A stretch of DNA of 64,000 bases from DATKWD01 sp963704815 (GTDB taxonomy: Bacteria; Actinomycetota; Acidimicrobiia; Acidimicrobiales; Salinilacustritrichaceae): the NCBI GenBank assembly GCA_963704815.1, contig CAVPHU010000001.1:868001-932000 (forward strand), in the 5' to 3' direction. Positions 35,314 through 42,770 of the stretch are shown in pieces. A model generated the notes under the pieces. That model saw only the letters and a list, made by a program, of their open reading frames with translations. It did no database searches and was not told the origin of the DNA. Every line of letters begins with the position of its first letter. The stretch's first letter is position 1. The position numbers were made by a program, and so were the translations under genes.

Positions 35314-35357
35314 CTGGTGCACACATGTTGTTGCCTGCAACAACATGTGTGCACCAG
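35314..35357. repeat. Perfect 21-bp inverted repeat with 2-nt loop
   Basis: Arms at 35314-35334 (CTGGTGCACACATGTTGTTGC) and 35337-35357 are exact reverse complements around the loop CT. It lies between the cysQ stop and the enoyl-CoA hydratase start, both on the plus strand, 21 nt before the latter. There is no U-tract, so it is either a strong hairpin attenuator/terminator, an operator, or a remnant of a mobile element end. Confidence 0.85.
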
Positions 35358-35378
35358 AACCGCTTCTTGGGCGGCCTG

Positions 35379-36191
35379 ATGGACTTGAAGGTCACCTCCT
35401 ACGTCGTCGAGGAGCGGGTGGCCACCCTCACCTTGCGTCGGCCGCACCGGCTCAACGCCTGGACGGGCCGCATGCACACCGAGTACCGCTGGATCCTCGA
35501 CCAGGCCGAGTCCGACCCATCGGTTCGGGTCGTGATCGTGACCGGCGAGGGGCGGGGCTTCTGCTCCGGTGCGGACGCCGAGGCGCTCGAAGGCCACGTC
35601 GCAAAGGGCGGCTACGACGACGGAGTGACCGAGCCTCTCGCCCAGCCGGGCTACGGCGTGCGGCCCGAATTCGACCACCCCTTCGCGTTCCAGTTCGGCA
35701 TGACGAAGCCGATCCTCGCCGCCGTCAACGGACCGGCTGCCGGCGTCGGCCTGGTGATCGCCTGCTTCGCCGACCTCCGCTTCGCGAGCGGGTCGGCGAA
35801 GTTCACCACCGCCGCGCCGAAACTCGGTCTCCCGGCCGAGTACGGCCTCTCGTGGCTGCTCCCGCGCCTCGTCGGCGTCGGCCGCGCCGCCGACCTGCTG
35901 CTGTCGGGCCGGCTCGTCGACGCCGACGAGGCCGCTCGCATGGGTCTGGTCAACGAAGTGGTGCCCGACGAAGACCTCGACGCGACCGTTCGTGCCTACG
36001 CCGGCAACCTCGCCCGCCACGTCTCACCCGGGTCCCTCCGCGAGACGAAGGCACAGCTCTACGCCGACCTCCACGACGACCTCGGCACCTCGGTGGCCAG
36101 GTCGGTCGAACTGCTCGAACGGATGACCACCGAGCCCGACTTCGTCGAAGGCGCCACGGCGTTGGCCGAGAAGCGACCACCCGAGTTCTGA
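35379..36191 (+). CDS. Enoyl-CoA hydratase/isomerase family protein
   Basis: This 270-residue crotonase-fold protein has the first oxyanion-hole segment VIVTGEGRGFCSGADAEAL, the second, TKPILAAVNGPAAGVGLVIA, followed by FADLRFASGSAKFTTAAPKL and LSWLLPRLVGVGRAADLLLS. The second catalytic Glu found in hydratases is replaced in LGLPAEYGLSWLLP, where E is kept near the expected site. It probably hydrates 2-enoyl-CoA or acts on a related CoA thioester in beta-oxidation. The ATG at 35379 is chosen over the upstream in-frame start at 35325 because that one lies inside the perfect hairpin and translates it as a non-conserved leader. Confidence 0.85.
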   Translation: MDLKVTSYVVEERVATLTLRRPHRLNAWTGRMHTEYRWILDQAESDPSVRVVIVTGEGRGFCSGADAEALEGHVAKGGYDDGVTEPLAQPGYGVRPEFDHPFAFQFGMTKPILAAVNGPAAGVGLVIACFADLRFASGSAKFTTAAPKLGLPAEYGLSWLLPRLVGVGRAADLLLSGRLVDADEAARMGLVNEVVPDEDLDATVRAYAGNLARHVSPGSLRETKAQLYADLHDDLGTSVARSVELLERMTTEPDFVEGATALAEKRPPEF

Positions 36192-36206
36192 CGGCCGGGC
36201 TCTCGG

Positions 36207-36683
36207 CTACTCGATCGGGGCGATCACCAGGTCGGCGAGGAGGGCGTTGACGAGGTCGACGCTGGCCCGTCGCCGGGCGTGGCTGCCGAGCACGACATAG
36301 AGGCAGAAGGCCCGGCCCTCGACGCTGAAGAACTCCTGGACACCGCTCTGGCCCGGCAGCGCTCGTTGCATCGACTCGGGCGAGAACGCCTCGGCGGTCA
36401 GCACCGGGACACCCTCACGTTCGAACAGCACGGTGTCGGCAGAGGCACGGTCGTACTCGAGCAGACAGACGAGCAGATCGTCGGGCGTCATGATCTCGAC
36501 GGCGTTGCTCCCGAAGTCACCCCGCTCGGGCGGAAGCGGGAAGTTGGCGATGTGGGCGACCGGTTGGGTGGTCTGTTCGCCCGTGGATCGCGCAGCCTCC
36601 TCCTCGCTCTCGGGCCGCACGATGATCTCGGCCTCCCAACCGTCGGGGAGTTCGGCGCTGATGCCGTTCGATTCGACTCTCAT
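36207..36683 (-). CDS. Conserved 158-residue protein, last gene of the Mau-like operon
   Basis: The protein reads GISAELPDGWEAEIIVRPES, then HIANFPLPPERGDFGSNAVE, MTPDDLLVCLLEYD, GQSGVQEFFSVEGRAFCLYV and ends in a helix (SVDLVNALLADLVIAPIE). It has no signal peptide or membrane segment and is probably cytosolic. The ATG at 36683 is 14 nt after the stop of the membrane protein gene, so it belongs to the same operon. Function unknown. I infer a link to the export or assembly of the Cys-rich protein only from position. Confidence 0.65.
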   Translation of the reverse strand: MRVESNGISAELPDGWEAEIIVRPESEEEAARSTGEQTTQPVAHIANFPLPPERGDFGSNAVEIMTPDDLLVCLLEYDRASADTVLFEREGVPVLTAEAFSPESMQRALPGQSGVQEFFSVEGRAFCLYVVLGSHARRRASVDLVNALLADLVIAPIE

Positions 36684-36697
36684 GGCTCTCGGGTCTC

Positions 36698-37288
36698 CTA
36701 CGGGAACGAAACAGTGACGACGACGACGAGGCCGGTGATGGCGAGCACCGAGCCGGCGACCGTGCGAACGGGGCCGGCGGTTGCCTGCAGCCGCCGATGG
36801 AAGCGAAAGAGGTCGTCGGAGGTCTCGATCCGGGCCGCCGCCAGGATCGACAACCCGCGGGCAAGACCGAAGGTCGCGCAGATCAGCACCGCTGCGGCCG
36901 GGTTGCCCGTGAGCAGCGCGGCGGCCAGGGCGAGCGGCACCGCGGCGCTGGTGATGATGGTCAGCACCCCGGCACCGAGCTGGAACCCGAACCCGGCGCC
37001 GTAGACCCACCCTCGGTAGGTCGTGAGCCAGTCCTCGCTCACCTGACGTCGCCATGACGGCAGGCGGACGCCGCGCCACTCGGCGACGGCCGCAGCCACG
37101 GCCAGCACGGCGAAGACGACGGCGGCGACGGTGGGCGTGATGACGAGACCGATGAGGGCGGCGCCCGCCGCCGCGACCGCGCCGACGAGCACGCCCCCGA
37201 CCAGCGACCCGACCACGAACGACGTGGCGGTCAGGGCGAACGAGTTGTCCTTGGCCCGCTCACCGAGCGGGTGGATGCTCGACAGCAT
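36698..37288 (-). CDS. Polytopic membrane protein of the Mau-like operon
   Basis: This 196-residue protein starts MLSSIHPLGERAKDNSFALT and has about five hydrophobic segments: FVVGSLVGGVLVGAVAAAGA, ITPTVAAVVFAVLAVAAAVA, GAGFGFQLGAGVLTIITSAA, ALAAALLTGNPAAAVLICA and VAGSVLAITGLVVVVTVSF. The layout resembles small CcdA/DsbD-like thiol-electron carriers, but no paired membrane cysteines are visible (one C only), so the resemblance may be superficial. It has a GAGGAG-like Shine-Dalgarno close to the ATG. It follows the thioredoxin-like gene in the operon and could be a transporter or assembly factor. Confidence 0.65.
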   Translation of the reverse strand: MLSSIHPLGERAKDNSFALTATSFVVGSLVGGVLVGAVAAAGAALIGLVITPTVAAVVFAVLAVAAAVAEWRGVRLPSWRRQVSEDWLTTYRGWVYGAGFGFQLGAGVLTIITSAAVPLALAAALLTGNPAAAVLICATFGLARGLSILAAARIETSDDLFRFHRRLQATAGPVRTVAGSVLAITGLVVVVTVSFP

Positions 37289-37297
37289 CGACTCTCC

Positions 37298-37372
37298 TCA
37301 GGGCGACCAGGTCGACCGGATGGCGCCGACGACGGCCGCCACCATGCCGCCGGCCAGGACTGCGGCGCTCAT
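37298..37372 (-). CDS. Possible 24-residue membrane microprotein
   Basis: An ATG at 37372, 10 nt after the thioredoxin-like gene's stop, opens a 24-codon frame that reads AAVLAGGMVAAVVGAIRST, one hydrophobic helix. It ends 9 nt before the ATG of the membrane protein gene, so its position inside the operon is tidy. Nothing else occupies the 94-bp gap. It may be an accidental frame. Confidence 0.3.
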   Translation of the reverse strand: MSAAVLAGGMVAAVVGAIRSTWSP

Positions 37373-37382
37373 GATCTCGGGC

Positions 37383-38162
37383 TCACGTGGAGTCTTCCTC
37401 GACCGGGAGCGTGTCGTGGTACAGCCGGGGATCGCCCGGACGCAGCCCGGCGTCCATCAACTCGCGATCGACCCGGTCGCGCCGCTCACGGCCCGACAGG
37501 ATCTCGCGGCGCGAGTAGGTCGTCTCGTGCCCCGAATCGGCCACCGCCTTGCCCAGCAGGGCGACGACCCGCTCCCAGGTGGCGGCGGCGCCTTCCCCGA
37601 TGACGGTCCCTGCCACCCCATCGGCCAGCACGAAGTACGGGGCCACCGGAACGGCGTAGCTGTCCCAGGTCTCGGTCGACATCACGACCGTGACGTCGGC
37701 CGGGGCGAGCGCCGCGACCTCGGCCGGGCTCTCGGTCTCGGTGCCCTGGGTGACGACGACGAGTCGGGTGTTGGGCGGCAGTTCGACGCCTTCGCCGAAC
37801 GCCTGCCAGAAGCCGGCGCACGTGGCGCACCCGGTGGTGAGGAAGGCCAACAGGGTTCGGTGGTCGGTGCGGGCCACCGCCACCGACTTGGTGCCTCCGT
37901 GGGGCGTCAGCCCGACGATGTCCATCGCCCGCTGGCCGGACGGCACATCGCGTGGTTCGGGCACGCCGTCGCGGGTGCGGATCTCAGGAGCGGTGTCGCT
38001 CGTGGTGTAGTGGACCTGGCGTTCGTTGGGCTGATCAGGATCGAGCCGGACGCCGGCGTCGTGCAGGCCTCGGAGGATCTCGGCGTGACTCCGCAGCAGC
38101 CCGATCACGAGGACGGTCAAGATCGTCACCACCACAGCGAGGAGCACCACGAGGGCGTTCAT
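37383..38162 (-). CDS. MauD-like membrane-anchored thioredoxin-fold protein
   Basis: This 259-residue protein starts with one membrane span (ALVVLLAVVVTILTVLVIGL) and a short HAEILRGLHDAG helix, then a thioredoxin-like domain: RTLLAFLTTGCATCAGFWQA (CATC redox motif), LVVVTQGTETESPAEVA and the cis-Pro loop YAVPVAPYFVLADGVAG. The arrangement matches MauD, the disulfide-handling protein needed for methylamine dehydrogenase light-chain maturation. Its ATG overlaps the stop of the Cys-rich MauA-like gene (ATGA), indicating tight coupling. The C-terminal 40 residues (RREILSGRERRDRVDRELMD) are charged and probably extend beyond the fold. The redox domain would face outside the membrane. Confidence 0.8.
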   Translation of the reverse strand: MNALVVLLAVVVTILTVLVIGLLRSHAEILRGLHDAGVRLDPDQPNERQVHYTTSDTAPEIRTRDGVPEPRDVPSGQRAMDIVGLTPHGGTKSVAVARTDHRTLLAFLTTGCATCAGFWQAFGEGVELPPNTRLVVVTQGTETESPAEVAALAPADVTVVMSTETWDSYAVPVAPYFVLADGVAGTVIGEGAAATWERVVALLGKAVADSGHETTYSRREILSGRERRDRVDRELMDAGLRPGDPRLYHDTLPVEEDST

Positions 38163-39043
38163 CGTGAGCGGGTGACGCAGCCGAGCAGCTTGGGGTTGCC
38201 CGGGGCGACGTTCTGGGCGTAGACGCAGATCTCGTGCTTGCCCGGCGGGACCTGGATGGTGACGTCGAAGGCGTGCGACGCCGAGGTCGCCGTGCTCTGC
38301 ACCGGTTGCCGGTCGACGAACACCTGGACCTTGACCGGCGTGGGCGAGTCGCCGTCCTCGGCGGTACCCCTGATGCGGTAGCCACCGGTGACCGCCGTGA
38401 CCGAGGTGATCGAGCCCTTGGGCGTTCCAGTGTGCGGCGGCGGGGGCGGTTCGAGGCACGGACGGTGATGGAAGCGCGTGTTGTTGTCGACGCGGGTCGC
38501 CGTGGTGCAGGTGGGCTCGATCTCCCACGGCTTCGTGCACGTGACCACCCGACACATGATGGGGCCGACGCACCGCACCTGGTTGTTGCAGTTGCCGTAG
38601 CGGAACTGGGTGCACCCGTCCTTGCGGTTGCCGCAGCTCCGGCACTGGCAGGTGGCGGTACCCGCACACACCCCCGAGCTGCCGCAGCCGCACGAGACGG
38701 ACTGGTTGCAGTCCATGTAGTACCGGGCCGCACCGCTGCAGAACGACGAGTTGTCGACCTTCCACCAGCCGGCGAGCAGGGTGCCCGGAGGGCACGAGTT
38801 CGACCCGTAGATGGCGCAACAGAACTCGGTGTAGCCGTCGCAGCACAAGGCCCCGCAGTCGCACGAGCGGCCTCGGCAGTTGCACACGCCGGCATAGGCA
38901 CTTCCCGGCTTCAGGACGTACTCCCTGCCGGCCACGACTGCGGCGCTGCTGGCAACGGCCGCCTTGACGAGGAAGCTCCGACGGTCGCTGCGGCGCCCGA
39001 GGAGGCGAGCGGTGCGATCGGCGAGGGTGCTGGTGATGGTCAC
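38159..39043 (-). CDS. Tat-exported Cys-rich MauA-like protein (methylamine dehydrogenase light-chain family) with C-terminal Ig-like domain
   Basis: The 294-residue protein has a twin-arginine signal (SDRRSFLVKAAVASSAAVVA). The mature part (about residues 50-195) contains 24 cysteines and the MauA-like core SCPPGTLLAGWWKVDN followed by ARYYMDCNQ, which lines up with the CPPGT...W...YRDCC stretch of methylamine dehydrogenase light chains. The later segment NNQVRCVGPIMCRVVTCT aligns with the second cofactor region, but the tryptophan expected there is R, so a tryptophan tryptophylquinone cannot form in the usual way. After PPPPPHTG a beta-sandwich domain follows (GYRIRGTAEDGDSPTPVKVQ to LLGCVTRSR). 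The Tat signal implies folding before export. Confidence 0.8.
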   Translation of the reverse strand: MTITSTLADRTARLLGRRSDRRSFLVKAAVASSAAVVAGREYVLKPGSAYAGVCNCRGRSCDCGALCCDGYTEFCCAIYGSNSCPPGTLLAGWWKVDNSSFCSGAARYYMDCNQSVSCGCGSSGVCAGTATCQCRSCGNRKDGCTQFRYGNCNNQVRCVGPIMCRVVTCTKPWEIEPTCTTATRVDNNTRFHHRPCLEPPPPPHTGTPKGSITSVTAVTGGYRIRGTAEDGDSPTPVKVQVFVDRQPVQSTATSASHAFDVTIQVPPGKHEICVYAQNVAPGNPKLLGCVTRSR

Positions 39044-39050
39044 GGTCTTC

Positions 39051-39587
39051 TCAGGCCTTCATGAGATCGGTGGTTCGACGGATGTCCTCGACGACGGTGG
39101 TGCCGGCGAACACCCCGAGGGTGCCGGCGAGCAGGAGCGCGCCGTAGCCGACGATCGACGCCGTGTCGGAGGCGGACGCGACGTCGATGAGCGATGGCAT
39201 CGCGGTGGCCACCGCGATGGCGGCGACTGCCACACAGAGCAGGTTGATGACGAGATGGACGGGTCCGGGCGGCGCATCGCTCGCACCGAAGCACCCGCAG
39301 GGCACCGCGCCGTCGCGGCTGCGGAGCACCAGGAGGAACGCGGCGAAACCCGCATACATCGCGCCGACGGCCAGCGTCGCGGCCAACCCGCCGAAGGCGA
39401 GCAGCCCGACACCGGTCACGATCTCGACGCTCCCGACCGCTCGGCCCGATGCCAGGGGTCCGGGAACACCCGCGGTGACCAACGCACGCGAGGCCGCTTC
39501 GGGTTCGAGCAGCTTGTGCGCGCCGCTGACGGCGAGCACGAGCGCGACGAGGTGGAGCGGTCCGGCGATGAGGGCGACCGGGTCCAT
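39051..39587 (-). CDS. MauE/DoxX-like membrane protein
   Basis: This 178-residue protein has four to five membrane spans: LHLVALVLAVSGAHKLLEPE, GSVEIVTGVGLLAFGGLAAT, GAMYAGFAAFLLVLRS, LVINLLCVAVAAIAVA and VGYGALLLAGTLGVFAGTTV. The motif GAVPCGCFGASDAPPG between the third and fourth spans is the MauE Cys signature. MauE proteins act with MauD in forming disulfides of the methylamine dehydrogenase light chain. The ATG at 39587 overlaps the stop of the upstream propeller gene (TGATG), and the gene is 7 nt before the MauA-like gene, giving the order propeller-MauE-MauA-MauD. Confidence 0.85.
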   Translation of the reverse strand: MDPVALIAGPLHLVALVLAVSGAHKLLEPEAASRALVTAGVPGPLASGRAVGSVEIVTGVGLLAFGGLAATLAVGAMYAGFAAFLLVLRSRDGAVPCGCFGASDAPPGPVHLVINLLCVAVAAIAVATAMPSLIDVASASDTASIVGYGALLLAGTLGVFAGTTVVEDIRRTTDLMKA

Positions 39588-40765
39588 CAGCCTCCCCCCG
39601 GTCCGTCGTCGAAGTGCCCGAGGAGCGGGAGATAGAGGTCGTCGATGTCGACCGGCACGTCGCCGAAGGTCCGGTTGCCCAGACCCGGCCACAGGTAGTC
39701 CGCGCCACCGGCGGGGCGGTACCAGACGATGTCGTCGGTGCCCGAGCCGTCGTAGTCCGAACCCGGACCGACGATCGGCACGTAGTCACCGCCGACGTCG
39801 CGGCGCAGCGACGTGAAGCCGTTGCCGACCTCGTGGAACCACTGGTAGTCCGGAGCCGGGCCGGCGGCATACCAGAAGATGTCGGTGAGGAAGTCGCCGT
39901 CGAAGTCACCGAGGAACGGATCGTAGGAGCCGCTCACGTTGCGCTGGATCGAGGTGAAGGTCCCATCGCCGTCGGATACCCACAGGTAGTCGGGTCTCGA
40001 ACCGGCGGCGTACCAGAAGATGTCGGTGAAGCCGTCGCCGGTGAAGTCGGACTGCACCGGCGCGAGCGGCTCGTAGACCCCGATGATGTTGGCGGCCGCA
40101 GGAAGGAATCGGCCGTCGGCCTGACCCAACCAGATCTGGTCGGGCGCGCTGCCCGGGCCGTACCAGAACAGATCGGCCCCCGCCGTGCCGTCGAAGCGGC
40201 CCGGGATCGGGATCAGGTCACCCGGCTGCGAGGTGGGGATGCTGTCGAAGGTGCGATCGGTCTGGCCGAGCCACAGGTAGTCCGAACCGACGCCGGCCTT
40301 GTACCAGTAGAGGTCGGTGGTGCCGTCGTTGTTGACGTCCCAGTCGGCCGCCGTCACCGGGAGGTAGGTGCCGCTGATCGACACCCGAACCGACTCGAAG
40401 CCACCGGCACCGTTGCCGTAGTACACGTAGTCGGCGGCTCCGCCGGGGGCGTACCACAAGATGTCGTCGTTGCCGTCGCCGTCGAAGTCGACCCCAGGCC
40501 CGTGGATGGGCCGATAGTCGCCGCCGATGTTGGTGGACGAGACGTCGAAGCCACCACCGCCGACGCCCCGCCAGAGTTGGTCGGTCTGGGGTCCGGCTGC
40601 GTAGAGGAAGAGGTCGGCCGTGGGAGCCGGGAGGGGCGGGCCTGCCGCCACGCGCTCGCGGTCGGCGGAACCCGACGACGCCCCGGTGTTGCCGGTGAAG
40701 GCCACGCCGACCGTGACGAGGAGGGCGATCGCGAGCGTCGTGATCGTCAGTCTGCGGGCCGACAT
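39587..40765 (-). CDS. Secreted FG-GAP/VCBS beta-propeller protein with seven repeats
   Basis: This 392-residue protein has a signal peptide (RRLTITTLAIALLVTVGVAF) and seven tandem repeats of about 47-50 residues, each starting with a D(I/L)xWY motif: ADLFLYAAGPQTDQLW, DDILWYAPGGAADYVYYG, TDLYWYKAGVGSDYLWLG, ADLFWYGPGSAPDQIWLG, TDIFWYAAGSRPDYLWVS, TDIFWYAAGPAPDYQWFH and DDIVWYRPAGGADYLWPG, with Asp-rich Ca-binding loops (DFDGDGN) between. Seven repeats make one closed seven-bladed propeller. It is the first gene of the Mau-like operon. A TAGAGT -10 box lies 7 nt before the ATG. Role unknown; it could be the extracellular partner of the Cys-rich protein. Confidence 0.85.
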   Translation of the reverse strand: MSARRLTITTLAIALLVTVGVAFTGNTGASSGSADRERVAAGPPLPAPTADLFLYAAGPQTDQLWRGVGGGGFDVSSTNIGGDYRPIHGPGVDFDGDGNDDILWYAPGGAADYVYYGNGAGGFESVRVSISGTYLPVTAADWDVNNDGTTDLYWYKAGVGSDYLWLGQTDRTFDSIPTSQPGDLIPIPGRFDGTAGADLFWYGPGSAPDQIWLGQADGRFLPAAANIIGVYEPLAPVQSDFTGDGFTDIFWYAAGSRPDYLWVSDGDGTFTSIQRNVSGSYDPFLGDFDGDFLTDIFWYAAGPAPDYQWFHEVGNGFTSLRRDVGGDYVPIVGPGSDYDGSGTDDIVWYRPAGGADYLWPGLGNRTFGDVPVDIDDLYLPLLGHFDDGPGGG

Positions 40766-40772
40766 CCTCTGG

Positions 40773-40778
40773 ACTCTA
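40773..40778 (-). promoter_or_regulatory. -10 box TAGAGT for the Mau-like operon (leaderless start at 40765)
   Basis: TAGAGT on the minus strand is 7 nt before the ATG at 40765 and is the only promoter-like element found ahead of the operon. Confidence 0.5.
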
Positions 40779-40876
40779 GGAGACGGCGGTCGCCGATCCG
40801 GGATCACCCGCCGATCAGACGATCGAGGGGGCCGGCGGTGTGGGGATGATGCGGACGTGATGACAGACTCCCAGCG

Positions 40877-42463
40877 ATGTCCGCTGCACCGACCGACCTC
40901 GTCCACGGTGTGTTCAGCCACGAAGCGCCATGGATCGTCGATCCCGATGCGCTTCGCTGGCGCCGCCCCCTCGTCGGCGTGCGGTCCGACGTCCGAGCCG
41001 AGGTTCCGAGCCTCACCCGCCCCACACGAGTGCCGCCCATCTTCCGCATGCTGGTGGTCATCCGCCATCTCGGGCTGGCGCTGCTCCTGTGGCGCATCAT
41101 CGACAAACCGAAGGGCGACTCCGAGTCACGGGCCGGGATCTCCCGACGGCTCCGCCAGGCCGCCGAGCGACTCGGCCCGACGTACATCAAGCTCGGTCAG
41201 ATCATCTCCTCGGGAGAGGGGATCTTCCCCGCCGAGCTCGTCGACGAGTTCAAGCTCTGTCGCGACCAGGTGCCGGCCGAGCCGTTCTCCACGGTCGAGC
41301 GGGTCGTGTCCGAAGACCTGGGCAGGCCGCTCGACGGCATCTTCAGCTCGTTCGACCACGTTCCGCTCGCGGCCGCCTCGATCGCTCAGGTGCACCGCGC
41401 CACCCTCATCACCGGCGAGGAGATCGTGGTGAAGGTGCAGCGCCCGAGTGTGGCGCGCCTGGTCCGCCAGGACCTGCGCGTGCTGGCGTGGCTCGCCCCG
41501 CACCTCGTCGGCCGCATCCCGATCGCAGCCCTGGCCAACCCGCCGGCCCTCGTCGAACTGTTCGCCGAGACCATCGCCGAGGAGCTCGACTTCCGCCTGG
41601 AGGCCGAGAACATGCTCGACGTCGCGAAGAGTTTCGCCGACCTCGATCAGCGCCACTACGTCATCCCCCGCCCGCACCCCGAACTCGTCACCCGAAGAGT
41701 GCTCGTCATGGAACGGCTCGACGGCTTCGCCTTCGACGACGTGGCGGGTATGCATGCGGCCGGCGTCGACACGGTCGAGGTCGTCCGCACCGGAATGATC
41801 GGGTTCATGGAGGGGTGCATGATCAACGGCATCTTCCACGGCGACCTCCACGGCGGGAACCTGTTCGTCCGGACCGACGGCACGACGGCACTCCTCGACT
41901 TCGGCATCACCGGTCGGCTCGGCGAGACGCGACGACTGGCGTTCCTCCGGCTGCTCATGGGCGCGGCGATGAACGACGTCACCGGTCAGCTCGGCGCCCT
42001 CCGCGACCTCGGCGCCCTCCCCCTCGACACTGATCTCGAAGCCGTGGTCGCCGACCTCGGGCTCGACCGGCCGATGGTCGACCCGACCACGCTCACCGGC
42101 GACGAGCTCGTGCACGAGATCCAGCGAACCGTCAAGGCGCTGCTGGGCTATGGCGCACGCATGCCCAAGGAACTCATGTTGTTCGTGAAGAACATGGTCT
42201 TCCTCGACGGGGCGATCGCCACCCTCGCGCCCGACCTCGACCTCCTCGCCGAGATCGGCAACATCTCGATGCACTTCGCCGCCACCCACGGCGAGCGCAT
42301 CGCGGCCGACATCGGCATCGACCCGCGCGACGTCGAGTACGACCCGGATGTGGTGAGGGAGAACCTCGGGCTGGGCGACGACGTCGAGTCGTTGACCTAC
42401 CGCGACCTCCAGGAGCGGCGAGAGCTCATCCGGACCCGCCTCGAAGGGCGCAGCACCGACTGA
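40877..42463 (+). CDS. ABC1/UbiB-AarF family atypical protein kinase
   Basis: This 528-residue protein has the KxGQ motif (RLGPTYIKLGQIISSGEGIF), the Ala-rich nucleotide loop AAASIAQVHRATLITGEEIV with VVKVQRP (Lys), the ETIAEELDFRLEAENM ExD helix, the catalytic NGIFHGDLHGGNLFVR and the metal-binding LLDFGITGRLG. These define UbiB/ADCK-type kinases involved in quinone biosynthesis or lipid homeostasis. The length fits actinobacterial members. A CAGACT box is 7 nt upstream of the ATG. Its stop codon falls within the first bases of repeat copy B (GACTGAGGAGCTGCG). Confidence 0.92.
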   Translation: MSAAPTDLVHGVFSHEAPWIVDPDALRWRRPLVGVRSDVRAEVPSLTRPTRVPPIFRMLVVIRHLGLALLLWRIIDKPKGDSESRAGISRRLRQAAERLGPTYIKLGQIISSGEGIFPAELVDEFKLCRDQVPAEPFSTVERVVSEDLGRPLDGIFSSFDHVPLAAASIAQVHRATLITGEEIVVKVQRPSVARLVRQDLRVLAWLAPHLVGRIPIAALANPPALVELFAETIAEELDFRLEAENMLDVAKSFADLDQRHYVIPRPHPELVTRRVLVMERLDGFAFDDVAGMHAAGVDTVEVVRTGMIGFMEGCMINGIFHGDLHGGNLFVRTDGTTALLDFGITGRLGETRRLAFLRLLMGAAMNDVTGQLGALRDLGALPLDTDLEAVVADLGLDRPMVDPTTLTGDELVHEIQRTVKALLGYGARMPKELMLFVKNMVFLDGAIATLAPDLDLLAEIGNISMHFAATHGERIAADIGIDPRDVEYDPDVVRENLGLGDDVESLTYRDLQERRELIRTRLEGRSTD

Positions 42464-42755
42464 GGAGCTGCGCGGAGAGGGCCACGTGTCGCAGCTCCCC
42501 GGCAACTCCCGCTCTGCCGCTCCTCCGTCGCAACGGGCCGCTCTGGCCCGGCAACTCCCGCTCTTGCCGCTCCTCCGTCGCAGCGGGCCGCTCTGGCCCG
42601 GCAACTCCCGCTCTTGCCGCTCCTCCGTCGCAGCGGGCCGCTCTGGCCCGGCAACTCCCGCTCTTGCCGCTCCTCGTCGCAGCGGGCCGCTCTGGCCCGG
42701 CAACTCCCGCTCTTGCCGCTCCTCCGTCGCAGCGGGCCGCTCTGGCCCGGCGAAC
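42461..42755 (+). repeat. Dispersed intergenic repeat copy B with five 50-bp tandem units
   Basis: The element begins at the stop codon of the ABC1 gene with the same hairpin as copies A and C (GGAGCTGCG / CGCAGCTCC). GCAACTCCCG then recurs at 42502, 42551, 42601, 42651 and 42700, at intervals of 49, 50, 50 and 49 bp. Each unit reads CTCTTGCCGCTCCTCCGTCG and CAGCGGGCCGCTCTGGCCCG. The last unit ends about 15 bp before the -10 box of nucS. There are no spacers, so this is not a CRISPR. It fills the whole 316-bp gap between the two genes. Confidence 0.9.
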
Positions 42756-42764
42756 CGGCCGACC

Positions 42765-42770
42765 TATGCT
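42765..42770 (+). promoter_or_regulatory. -10 box TATGCT for nucS
   Basis: TATGCT lies 9 nt before the ATG at 42780, immediately after the tandem repeat array. The -35 region would fall inside the last repeat unit. Confidence 0.4.

Noticed and set aside
35325..35378. Upstream start for the enoyl-CoA hydratase
   Set aside because: It lies within the perfect hairpin and adds 18 residues that are not crotonase-like.
39614..40849. 411-codon plus-strand frame
   Set aside because: It is a shadow of the seven-repeat propeller gene; its translation has no domain-like pattern and only mirrors the repeats.
41126..42703. 525-codon minus-strand frame
   Set aside because: It is antisense to the ABC1 kinase, extended artificially by the tandem repeat, which is open on both strands.
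42502..42755. Regular 50-bp repeats suggesting a CRISPR array
   Set aside because: The units are contiguous with no unique spacers, and no cas gene is present. It is a minisatellite inside a dispersed repeat.
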